Part shown: one piece after another, positions 1-10,959 of the stretch | Layout: each line of letters opens with the position of its first letter | Numbering within the stretch: position 1 is the first letter of the stretch | Assembly (NCBI GenBank): GCA_905250125.1 | Contig: CAJNOL010000344.1 | Span: 92,065-156,064 of the forward strand | Source: Rotaria sordida | Lineage: Eukaryota > Rotifera > Eurotatoria > Philodinida > Philodinidae | Reading direction: 5' to 3' | DNA: 64,000 nt | Position numbers and translations under genes: made by a program | The notes under the pieces: generated by a model | The model's input: only the letters and a program-made list of their open reading frames with translations | What the model was told of the DNA's origin: nothing | Database searches by the model: none

Positions 1-1316
1 ATATGAATATATTTTTGAACCTTTCAAAAAAAAAACAATAACAATTATTTCTTATACAAAAAAATAAAAAGCAAATTGGTCGAACAAAATGCAACCAAAA
101 TTTACATACAGAATATTTTAGTTTGTATTTGAAATAGTCTTTATACTTTTATATTCATAAAAAAATTTTCTTTGCAATATTAACAGTACTTCTGTAGGTT
201 AGCAATACCGCGGAGCACGCACACTTTTCTGTATGCTATGTCGATGAGAACAATAAATGAATAGGATGTCGTTGATCTTTAGAAGAATCACATCAAGTTG
301 ATTCGAGAAGAAACAAATAGATTTTGTAATAGTAAAGATATTTCTCATAGAATGTTTGAAAATAATATGAAGATGAATTCCAATAAATATGCATAATTTT
401 AATTATAACGAACTATTGTTTCGAAGTAGTGGATTTTGCTGCTAAAGACTAGGCTCATTGTCAATCAGATAGATCAGTAATAATTACAAGCATATGTCCT
501 AATTATAAAATACAAAGAACGTTTCAAGCTAATTAAAACTATCAAAAATTCATTTGTCTTCGGTTGGCTTTAATACAACACGAACTACTGATTAAGTTTA
601 CTGATCATGTAGACTATAATTCAAAATAGTAGTATGTTCAGGAAGGTTTTTTTCGATGACTTCCATGAGTACATGTTCCAATTTGGAGACCTTGTTTTCG
701 CTGATAATTTTTGTAAAAAAATGTTTCTATTTTCATCAACAAATAACAGTGCTACGATCAAATTGTTCTGAAGTCCTTGAGCAACTCGGTCGGTTCCAGT
801 AATTTAACTTTAACATCGCTATTTATTGATCAAAATAGAAAACCTTTATTTTTTTTTTCAAGAATGATCAATGCAACAAGCTCTATAAAATAGGATACGT
901 CAAAAACGTCTGAAAGGATCCCTGTGAAGTGTCAGAAAAGTTGAATAAACTACTGAAGAAAAGTCCCAAATTATGACTTGCCAATCAAATTCATATTTTG
1001 CAAATTAGTAGGTCTTAATAAGGCTGATAAAAGTCTATAAGAGTTCGTCCCCATGCGTTGTTCTTCTCAAGTTATTATAATTTTACTGAATTTTTTTTAT
1101 CTTTGGTAAGATATTTGTGAAAAAACGAATGATAGAATTCCACCCATTGGTAGGTCTCGTAGACCTTAGCATACTCTGAAAATTTCCCTCCAAAAGGACA
1201 TGTTGCTCTTAAGATATAGAATGTTGACAACATTGAGCTTTTCTTTAAACATATCAACAAGATATTTCAATCAGCATATCTCGTTTTTTTTTTCTCTCCC
1301 GAATGATCATACATAC
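1..1316. other. No recognisable gene; possibly decayed repeat
   Basis: This should hold the rest of the mut-7-like gene but shows only short frames with many stops on both strands. A minus-strand stretch near 640-720 reads SKLEHVLMEVIEKNLPEH with little context and may be a transposon relic. I could not assign it. Confidence 0.4.
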
Positions 1317-2378
1317 CCAAGCTGGTAATGTATAATAAGGTCGATCTAATTGAGCCACTAAAAAATAGAAAAACAAAAACAAACAAATTCTATAAAAAAA
1401 AATACAACAATAATGTTTTTACTCCAATATTTTACAGCTGCAATATCATCTCTATCGGCTAATATTTCAATGAAATATTCTGATAAATCATCATTGCCTT
1501 GTACAATATCCTTAAATAATAAAATATTATAAAATTATATTTTCTTTTTGTTTATTTACTCCAACTAATTCATTCCAACATTCATCACTCATTGTTTTAT
1601 CATCATTAATATTATTATATTTAACATTAATTAAATAACCTAATGTTCGTTTATTTTGTAATGTTGCTAAATTAGGATATCTTTCATTTTGTTCATTACC
1701 ATATAAATTCCAATAACGTACAGCTAATTTTGATAAAGTTTTTTTATTAAATGTAATATTTTTCATATTATATTCATTATTTAAAATATCTTGAATTTTT
1801 TTTCCACCATTTTCATATAAATGATTTAATAAATTTATTAAATATTCTTCATATTGTAAATGATTATCTAAATATATATCAATAAGATGATCTTTTGAAT
1901 TGAGTATTAATGGTAAAAGAATTTCATTTGGTTGAAATTCTAATTGATAATTTAATTTAACTATTATATTTAATGTACGTTTATATATATGTGAATTTGT
2001 TGGATATATTAATAATGATTTTAATAAATTAATTAAATAAGATTTTTCTATTTGAAATATTTCAATAAAATCTTCTATACATACAATTGGTAATGATTCC
2101 GAAATAAAATTATTAAGAATATTTTCATCTATAATTGATGTTGATAATGATTTATTAAATTGATTTTTCCATTGAAGAAATGAATGAACAAGAAAATTTA
2201 TTAAATTTGTATCAGCATTATTATTATTATTATTTGAATTAATTAATTGCGAAAGATTCTCAAGTAAATCATCATATGGTTTAGATGATTGATTGAAATA
2301 ATTGAATATTACATTAATTGCTTCATCTTCATTATAAAGTTGATATTTTTCTGATAGAGAAGTTAAAAATGAAGACAT
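1317..2378 (-). CDS. EXD3/mut-7-like protein, 5' exons only (3' part missing)
   Basis: I read three exons: 1560-2378, 1423-1510 and 1317-1357. Start is the Met at 2378 (MSSFLTSLSEKY). The large first exon is an alpha-helical, Asn/Leu/Ile-rich region with an Asn run near residue 50. The stretch LLPLILNSKDHL, around residue 155-165, resembles the N-terminal helical region of EXD3/mut-7 3'-5' exonuclease relatives; this is a recollection of the family and not a search. Exons 2-3 continue in frame through AAVKYWMAQLDRPYY and LPAW to a donor GTATGT at 1316. No exonuclease motifs are visible on the minus strand between 1316 and 1. The gene is therefore truncated, or interrupted by an intron longer than the remaining window. 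Introns 1 and 2 are 49 and 65 bp. Family assignment is tentative; the coding status of exon 1 is strong. Confidence 0.5.
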
Positions 2379-2744
2379 GATTTGTCACTTTGTAACAAAA
2401 AGAAAAAGAATATGTACTTATGAAAAAGTTGAATAAGAGTTGCGTAAGTTAGCAAAGTAAGAAAAACAAATTATTTTTACCATATATATTACTATTGAGT
2501 TTTTTTTTTAGTTCGAAAGAATATTTTTCATTTGTAATAATGATCTAGCAAATCAAACGATAGGCGTTTAAAAATAGATGACACCATATATCGAATAGAT
2601 ATGTACCGAACACAAATTTTATTTCGAAAACTATTCAATCAGTTTCTTTACGAAAGAACATATTCAATTGTTGAATATCGTTCGACTTCATATTATATGT
2701 AAGAGTAGATCTCGGTGAGACTAAGAAAAGTTCAAAAGGATTCG

Positions 2745-3150
2745 AGCCTATGGCTTACTATTGAAGAGTTCTGACTGTTTAAATGAAATTTTTACTAAGG
2801 GGAAAGCATTGCTGAAAAATTCCAAACAAAGGATTTCGAATTGAGATTATATCTGCAAGTACATTTGATAATCCTGATAGTTTCAATGAAAATGAAGATA
2901 TTTTTCTCAAGATATTCAATATTTAAGTAGACTCGATTAGTGTGTTCTCATACTATAAATCGCTCTGTTTTTAGATATTGAGTATCTCGAGAAAGCTATG
3001 TTTGTTTTCATTGAAACTTTCACCACTATCAAACTTACCTATAGACATAGTTTCAAGTCGAAAATCTTTGTTTTGGATTTTCCCACAATAACTTTCTCTT
3101 ATCAAAAGTTTCATTAACATGATCATAACTCTTCAATAGTAGGCGTCTGA
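2745..3150. repeat. Fold-back element, arms about 190 bp
   Basis: The sequence from about 2750 (ttactattgaagagtt) to 2950 is repeated in inverted, diverged form between about 2960 and 3150 (aactcttcaatagtag). Shared blocks include tttcaatgaaaa and ctcaagatattcaatat against its inverted partner. There is almost no loop, so the unit could form one long hairpin. No open frame is carried. Confidence 0.75.
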
Positions 3151-4312
3151 CAGTTGAATATATTCCCTTGTTCAATGATTGCTCAAGATTTTCTTAAGAT
3201 TCGATCATTTTTGAATATTACTATTGTTATTGTAGGATACTTGCAGAAGTATTCCGAGCGGGGGGAAGTAACTCTCCAACCTTTGTGATCTCGGAACACA
3301 CTCGGATAATTGAACAATGTCGAGTTACTTGTGTTGTGAGTAAAAAAAGTTCGTGAATTGACAAATTTTGTAATGAAGAGTAAATCTTAATTTTAATGAA
3401 GTATCTTTTTATTAGGAGATTTTAAACTTTATTAACAATCGTATTTCAATTTCAAATTAATCGAAATGATATTGTTGATATTAAACATCTATGAACATCA
3501 AAATAAATAATGACGATCGTGTAGTTTCGTTGAATCATGAGCATATTTTTCAGTACAATAAATAGACTAATTTGTAATTGTTTACGGACTACCGTGCCTC
3601 ACACTAGATAAAATTTTTAGCCAAATTAACTACATTTTTAATTATAGTACGCGTAAGATTCAAAGAGTAGAACATTTTGTTTTCATAATGACTAACTTGT
3701 ATTCATTTGTTTTGATACTAACAAAACAAAAATGGCATTAAAAAAGACAACTTGATATCGTTGTTACAAGTCTTAGTAGTTTCATTGCACAGGCTAAGCC
3801 CCATAAGCCATTGAATCAATATCAAAAAATAGATTTCGAAAGGTTCTGCAGGGATGTCATTTCCTTGCAGTTTCTTATTTGCATTGTTCTAATTAGTAAA
3901 GATCAATTTATTAACTACGTGTAGTACACTTCATTTTTATCCTATGAGTTTTGTTATCAGATAAAATGAAATTTCACAATACATTAAAAATTAACGAAAC
4001 ATTTCATAGAGATGGACGGTTAGAGACTAGTAGAGGTTAGTTTTAATATATGACTTAAATTTGAATTTATCATTCTAAAAATTAAAATCAATGACTATTC
4101 AATAAATTATAATCATTTCCATTCAATACGATCAATACGAGGAAGAAAAAAATAATTTTTTTAAAATTTATTTTCGACTAATGGTCCTTTTAATATCTTA
4201 ATGCGGAATTTATTTTATAAATAGCTGATTTAAATAAATAAAATTATAATAATTCGATCTATATACATAAGAAAAAGAAAAAAAAAAAATTTTTCACCAA
4301 AAAATAATCAAT
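3151..4312. other. Intergenic, nothing recognised
   Basis: AT-rich spacer between the mut-7-like gene and the 3' end of the first sugar transporter. No sustained reading frame or clear inverted repeat was found. Confidence 0.5.
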
Positions 4313-7300
4313 TTATGCTGATGTTAAAACTCCATAACCAACAGTACTACCAACATCATTATTGCCATCGATTCGATTTGCATAATGTTGACTTTGTGGT
4401 TGACGTTTAGTCCATACTCGACCAGCATTTATTTCTGCATAGATTGTATCAACAGTTTTTGCTTTTGTTTCTGGTACAAAGAAGAATGTTAAAAGAAAAA
4501 ATATCAATAGAAGTCCTGTAAATATAAGAAATGTATATTTATGCAATAAACCCTAGACAAAAAAAACAACATTTTTTAGCAAAAAAAAATTTTTTTTTTT
4601 TTAAATTTTACCGTAAAAAGAGGTTTAAAAGTAAGACCAACTATAAAATTAGCTGACCAATTAACAAGTACAGCAATACTTGTAGCTGGTACACAATATG
4701 TTTGATTAAATAATTCCGATGTAATTAACCATGGTATTGAACCAGGTCCAATTGCAAAAAATGCAATAAATAAAAAAGTCACTATAAGTGAAATATTGTT
4801 CCAAAATGTAGTTGATTGAACAATAAGTGATATAACAAGTATTAAACTTGTTATAAACATTCCACCAAGACCACTTAAATGAAGAATACGTCGACCAAGA
4901 CGATCCATAAGAAAAACACTTATTAGTGTAAAAAATACACTCGTTGCACCTAAACCTAAATTTGCATATTCAGCTATATCTTTTTTATAACCAGCTGATT
5001 GAAATATAACAGTTGAATAATAAACAACAGCATTTATACCCGAGAATTGTTGAGATAATTGAAGAAATACTGTTATAAATAATGCCCAACGAACTGTTGG
5101 TGTTAGAAATAAATCAATCATTCTAGCCTAAATATAGAATTAAATCAAAAGAAACAAAACAAAACAAAACAATTATTTACAGAACGTTGTTGTTGATTTT
5201 GTTCATCTTGCATTTCGGATACTTCATAATGAACATTCGGATGTCTACGAAGCCATCGAAGTGCTAAAAAAGAAATAATACTTATTAAATAATCAAATTA
5301 TTGTAACCTTAAAAAAAAAGTCGATAAAAAAAAGAAATCTCTTAGCATTATAGAGAAATAACTGAATACTCTTGTAATTGAACATAAAGCTTGCTGTGAG
5401 AGCAAGTAGTAATAGCTTTAAAAACTTTCCTATAATCCACATAGATTTTTCTTGTTTCGAAGCTTCTGTCTATTGCAGTTTTCACTATTCAACAATGAAT
5501 ATACATTTTGTTTTTTCGTAACATTTCGAAAAATTCATTCCATGACGTAAATCTTCATTTTTCATATGCTATCCTAATACTCGTATGATGGTGTGTCTTA
5601 TTGAATCATATTTTTGGAAATTGAGGTTTGTGAGGAGTAAATTAGGAATCATTCTTCTGTTAAACATACGACTAATTGTGACTTTCCATTCCACGAATAT
5701 ATATCGATGACAATATTTACTGATGTATCAAATGAGTTTCACAAGTTTCCAAATAGTTTAGCAAATAAGAGATGCTAAATTATTGAATGCTTTCTGAAGC
5801 GACATTTTAGAAGTCGAAAAAAAATATTTATCATTGATAAAATGCTTTTATTGAATCAATAATTGCTTAGTGACTACAGACGTTTTTAAAAAAAGCTGTG
5901 TAGAGTAAAGGTGTTGTTTGAAAAAAGTTCATACTCTACGTATTTATGTAGTTATTTTATCAGTGACTCTTCTGAAATCATAATCAGAAGTAAAAGGTTA
6001 ACAAATAATTGATTCCTTTATAATTTAAAAAAACATTAACAAAAAAAAATGTTGTTTCTTATCTAACATAGCTTAATCAATTCAGCCGATATCAGCTACT
6101 TCTGAAAGTAACAAAACAAAATAAAACTTATCAAGTACAATTAGTCTTAGACGATATCTATTTTGCAAGACAGGAGTAAGAGATAATAGCAGATAGCAAA
6201 CGAAACTATCCTGTTTCTATTCTTGATTCTATTATATATTAAAGTCTTTGGAATGTTTTAAGATTTAGATTCTCACTAATGTTATCTTTCTCTATGTTTC
6301 AAACTTTTAATAAGATATAGATTTATTCATATGATGTTTATCTGATCTTTGATTGACTTTATCTTTCATATGTCTTCACTTTTAAGATGATTTTGATGGC
6401 TTTGAAAAGCCATAAAGTTAGTCTCTCTAACCTCCTGATCAATTGGATATCAATCAGATAGAACAATAAACTTTTATAATACATTGGAAAAACATCTGAA
6501 AAAAAAATGTTAAAAAGTCAGATAATGAAACTTTCAATAATTTGAATGAATTACAAATCATTCAAAGTTTACTAATGTCTTTCAATTTCATGAGTTCTCT
6601 ATTTAGGAATGTGCAGTTTCAGCAAACTGTTCACTGACTACACTGAATCGATGTAATAGTTGATTTACTGTCAATATTCCAATATTTTTCACTAAATCTT
6701 GTAAATCCTTATTTCAACTCAAGTATTAGGTGTCAAGAGGTTATCAGTACTTCCATATTTATTTCTACTGATTACTCGAAATAAAATAAATATCCCCCGC
6801 ACTGCATAATTCATCTGAACTCAATATATATTTATTTTTTTCTTAAACGCATTAAATTAATCAAGGTCATCTATTTTTATATTTCATTATTCATTTTGTT
6901 TTTGCATCAAGTGCATGATTTCTTTTATCACCTCTAGATTTAACTCCTTAATACTAAAATCCTTGTTGCCAAAATATTGACGTTTAGCTTTTAAATCGAT
7001 GTATATATATACACGCATGCGAAAGATCAATTATATCAATCACTACAACATATATCTTACTAAAAAAAACAAAAAAACAAAAAAAAAACATGCACTCAAC
7101 GTCAATCTCTCTTTTGGCTTTTGGTCTTTTGGTCACTGTTGCTATGGCACGACCATGGTCAGGTCATTCTCATGGACATACAGGGGATGGAACATCTCAA
7201 GGATCTAATGGGCACAGATGGGTTAAATATCCTTCACCAAGACATATTTATTTACCACGACATCTAGCTGAAAAATTAGAACGTCCATGGCCAGCATTTA

Positions 7301-8935
7301 CAGCTAAAAAAATCGCCAATGGAAAATATATGGTCATTGGTCCAGCTTTTATTTTCAAAGTAAAAGCTACTGATGATATAAGTACAACTAGTGTTCCAGA
7401 AATTTCAACAACTGAACAACCTGAAGTTGAAGAAACAACAACAGAATCCATTGTTGAAGAATCTACACCAGAACCAGAAGAAACTACATCAGAACCTGAA
7501 CCAGAAGAAACTACATCAGAACCCGAACCAGAAGAAACTACACAAGGAGTACCATCTTTTTTCAAAAAAGGATCGTATTCAATCAATAATGATGAACAAT
7601 TATATTTTTTTCAATGATTAATGAAATCATTTAAAAAACAGAAAAAATCAAAAATATAATCAAGCTATCTTGTATTTGTTTTTCTTGATTAAAAATAAAA
7701 CTAACCTTTTTCGGCATCAATTAAATTATTTTTTTTAATTAGTAAATATTTTGGACTTTCTGGTACAAAGAAAAGTAATATTACTTGCATAATACTAAAC
7801 ACAATTGGTAAACCTTATTAAAAAAATAAAAGAAAAATTATTTCATGATAATTTTATTTTATTTTATTTTTTTGACTTTTTACCTAAAGCATAATGCCAT
7901 TTATCTTCAGAACCTAATACCGCATGTAAACTAATTGCTTGTGAAACACAAAGCATAGCAACAATTCCCAATTGGAATGAACTACCTAATGTACCACGTA
8001 AATTTCTTGGTGATATTTCATTTATATAAGTTGGTGCAACCGATGTACCATAACCTTAATTAAAATTATAAATCAAATAATTTATAAAAATAAAAATTAT
8101 TTTTACCACAAGCAAGTCCAATTAAAAATCGTCCAATAATTAAAAGTTCATAGGAATAAACAGGTTTTGAAAGAAACATTAATATGCATGCAATTGAAGA
8201 TATTATATTATTTAAATACATTCCACCTTTTCTATATATGTAATAAAATATATTAAAGATCTTATTTAAATTTTGATTCTTTACCGTCCTAATCGATTAG
8301 TAATAAAACCACCAAATAGTCCACCGACCATTCCACCCACAGCAAAGATAGATACAGCTAAAGAACTAATGAAAAAAAAAACTTTATTTAAATAGAAGAA
8401 AAAAAAAAGGGACAAATTACAAGATTAATGTTATAATTGATTGACTCATATTTGCAGTTTTCTCTCGTCTATAGTTTGTTTCATTAATAAAGGCTTCTAT
8501 CACCTATAAACTATTCTATTAAAAAACAAAAAACCAAAGTAATAAATTACTTACATCTTGTGGGGCATTTCTATTCATATTGACAAAAAAATCAAACATT
8601 CAAAAACAAATCATTTCAAATTAAATAAACTTACAAAACACCAGATGCATAACCAAAATGAAAAGAGGTTCCGCTAATAGCCGCAATGACGGATAATAAT
8701 AATGTATTGGTTATACCCTATAAAAATCATCAAGATAAAATATATATTTGATTTTTTTATTTATGTAATATAAAAATACTGTATGATGATTTTGTCGATT
8801 TTCTAAAGGAGGATTATCATTGTCATTGAGAATATTCGATGCACTTAATGGATCATTTCTATCATCGTTAGTTTTAATTGATGTTTCTTGATTGTCGCTA
8901 TCAAGTAAATTTGTTAAAGGTGGATCATTATTCAT
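4313..8935 (-). CDS. Facilitative sugar transporter, SLC2/GLUT class-I-like (553 aa)
   Basis: Exons: 8780-8935, 8635-8717, 8555-8570 (16-nt microexon), 8421-8503, 8285-8365, 8107-8231, 7884-8054, 7706-7813, 5181-5263, 4612-5127, 4313-4552. Frames join at every junction to give a 12-helix major facilitator with a 52-residue polar N-terminus. Visible family signatures are NAPQD after TM1, the NRLGRRK loop between TM2 and TM3, GRFLIGLACG in TM4, PTYINEISP, PESPKYLL after TM6, QLSQQFSGINAVVYY in TM7, MDRLGRR between TM8 and TM9, GPGSIPWLITSELF in TM10 and VPETK after TM12. The QLS in TM7 is the hallmark of glucose-transporting class I GLUTs, so passive hexose uptake at the plasma membrane is likely. 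Intron 8 (5264-7705) is far longer than the others and contains an antisense gene. A paralogue lies about 2 kb further on in the same orientation. Confidence 0.92.
5264..7089. other. Intronic filler upstream of the nested gene
   Basis: Most of GLUT intron 8. AT-rich, without a usable frame or a clear inverted repeat. It presumably holds the promoter of the nested plus-strand gene, but no specific element could be picked out with confidence. Confidence 0.4.
7090..7617 (+). CDS. Small secreted Thr/Glu/Pro-rich protein, nested in a transporter intron
   Basis: A single-exon 175-aa frame. Residues 1-20 (MHSTSISLLAFGLLVTVAMA) are a textbook signal peptide with a cleavage site before RPWSG. A His/Gly-rich patch follows (HSHGHTGDG), then a compact middle part (WVKYPSPRHIYLPRHLAEKL and AKKIANGKYMVIGPAFIFKVKA). 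A low-complexity tail is built from the 7-residue unit EPEETTS and close variants, likely O-glycosylated. No cysteines occur. The start is set by the signal peptide and an A-rich context before ATG. An AATAAA lies at 7694. The gene lies wholly inside intron 8 of the minus-strand GLUT gene and ends 88 bp before its exon 8. I do not recognise the family; a cuticle, mucus or integument matrix protein would fit the composition, but that is inference. Confidence 0.75.
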   Translation: MHSTSISLLAFGLLVTVAMARPWSGHSHGHTGDGTSQGSNGHRWVKYPSPRHIYLPRHLAEKLERPWPAFTAKKIANGKYMVIGPAFIFKVKATDDISTTSVPEISTTEQPEVEETTTESIVEESTPEPEETTSEPEPEETTSEPEPEETTQGVPSFFKKGSYSINNDEQLYFFQ

Positions 8936-10959
8936 GATATTTTATTCTAAAAATAATAAATTAATTTTATTTTCAATTCTTTTTTTATTGATAGATTTTT
9001 TATGAAATAAAATTATTAATTGATTTCTTATAATTTATAATTAATAAGAATGATCACTTTGATCTGAAAGAAATGCACTTATACGAGAAGACTCAGTTCA
9101 ACATAAAGAGAAATCTATCTAGATAAAATATTTAAAAGACGCAAAAGCATCAAGAAGCCTACCACATAGATATGTACTTTTATTATACAACAGAATTCAC
9201 TGATAATTATTAGAAACGGAAGATTGAATGCACTCACGCATAAAAAATCGAACATACAGTTAGTATAACGAGTAAACAAATTTTTTCTTTAGGAAAATTC
9301 AAAGATAATAACTTAACATTTAGTGTCTATAGAATAGACGAATATATGCACAAGAATATTCTCATAGTAACAAAAGAAAAGAAAAGTAAACTGTTCTAAG
9401 TAGACGTTCATAGTATATAACTATAGACTTTGTCAGGGATGTTCCTTAGAAAATTTTCGTTTTTCTTCAACGAAATTGAATGATTTTCTTCGTTTTTTGC
9501 TCACCAATCATCGAAATAAGAGTCAATCCCCCTATCTTTATAATAGTTGACCCGTCTCTCAACATTGATGATCTCGAAATACCCTATATTTTGTACTCAA
9601 ACAGTTAGAAAGGGTTGCAGATATCTTAGTCTTACAAAGCTCAACGTTCCATGAGTAGTTTTAAATTTTTATTTTCTCAGTCGACATAAAATGACCAGCG
9701 AAAGTTTCTCTATTAAATTCTGTTGTTGTTTTTCGACCTCACTTATTCTTATCTGTAATAAATTCAAGGTGAACAAATAAAAAAAAGAAATGATATTACA
9801 ATAATGCACAAAATGAAATTATATTTGCCTGATTAATTATCTTTTAATGTAATGTAACGAAAAAAAAAAGCCAACAAACACAATTTTCTATAAAATAGTT
9901 CATTCTTGACGATTTACGATTTTCAAAAATATTCAATCCGATAAACATCGTTGAATATTTTCATTAAAAACAAAGAAAAAAGACATGATAACAACATAAA
10001 TGCAACAAATACACAATAAAGTTTCATTACAAAATACAAAAAACAAAATGCGAAAAGTAACAATATGATACGCTAGAATAAAAAAATGCGAAGATATACA
10101 GTACTGGACAAATATTATCAAAAAAAAGATATTTTTAATTTTGTTGTTTCTTCTAATTATTCGTTCGAGCTGAAACTTTCAGAATATTATAAGGATCATG
10201 AGAGCTATTGTTGAGAAGAATTTCAGGCTGAAAATTCAATACAATGATTATAACTCAAGAAGAAAGGTCTAACAGCATGAATTCTTTCAAGATTTTCATC
10301 TACACTATGAGCAAAATATGCGTTCAAATGGAGATTGTTAGTCAGATGACTTTTTCAGAAATTACTTTTTTTTTAATAGTGCCATGTTAAAGAATTTAAA
10401 ATTCTAAACAAAATGAGCGATTGTCGCGTTTTCTTCGATGATCTCTAAACTGGTTACAGACATTACAAAACACGAAAACATGTGAAATTTATCAAAAGAA
10501 AAAACAGACAAAGAACCCATTTGTTTTTTTGTTATCTTTTTTTGGTGTTTTTAATTTTTTCGGGGAAGACCATCAGAAACAAAACCACAACCATTCATTT
10601 TCTTCAGAATTTTGCACTTTGTAAAAGATAAAGCTATTTAAAAAAATAATTTCTAAAAAAGTCGCCCGAGTACTCAAAAATAGCCGTTTTTTGTTTTTCT
10701 AGAAACCTTCCCTTCATTGTCTGTCTATGAAATCTTGAAATAGAATGGTCTATTTTAAATTTAAGCTAGAACAAAAATATCTTGTTTCTTTAATTTTATC
10801 CAATATTACATATACATATATATATAATATAGAAATCTATATACAAAAACAAAAACCAAATTCTCTCCTCATCAGATCTGAGATAATAACAAGAGGTGGT
10901 AACATAATAAACGCTGATGACTAGGTATATCAAAAATTGAAAAATACATTTTTGTTAAA
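8936..10959. other. Intergenic between tandem SLC2 genes
   Basis: About 2 kb of AT-rich spacer with no gene. A stretch at about 10370-10620 (atgttaaagaattt, atttatcaaaag, ttttaattttttcgggg) is loosely similar to the interior of the fold-back family at 11.7 and 60.1 kb and may be an old internal fragment. Confidence 0.4.

Noticed and set aside
1427-1440. Donor right after IAA in mut-7-like exon 2
   Set aside because: It would put a TAG four codons into the next exon; the donor at 1422 keeps the frame.
7248-7586. 112-codon minus frame rich in Val/Ser/Gly
   Set aside because: It is the mirror of the EPEETTS repeats of the plus-strand secreted protein and has no features of its own.
7391-7621. 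76-codon plus frame rich in Gln/Asn/Lys/Leu
   Set aside because: Out-of-frame shadow of the same repeat tail.
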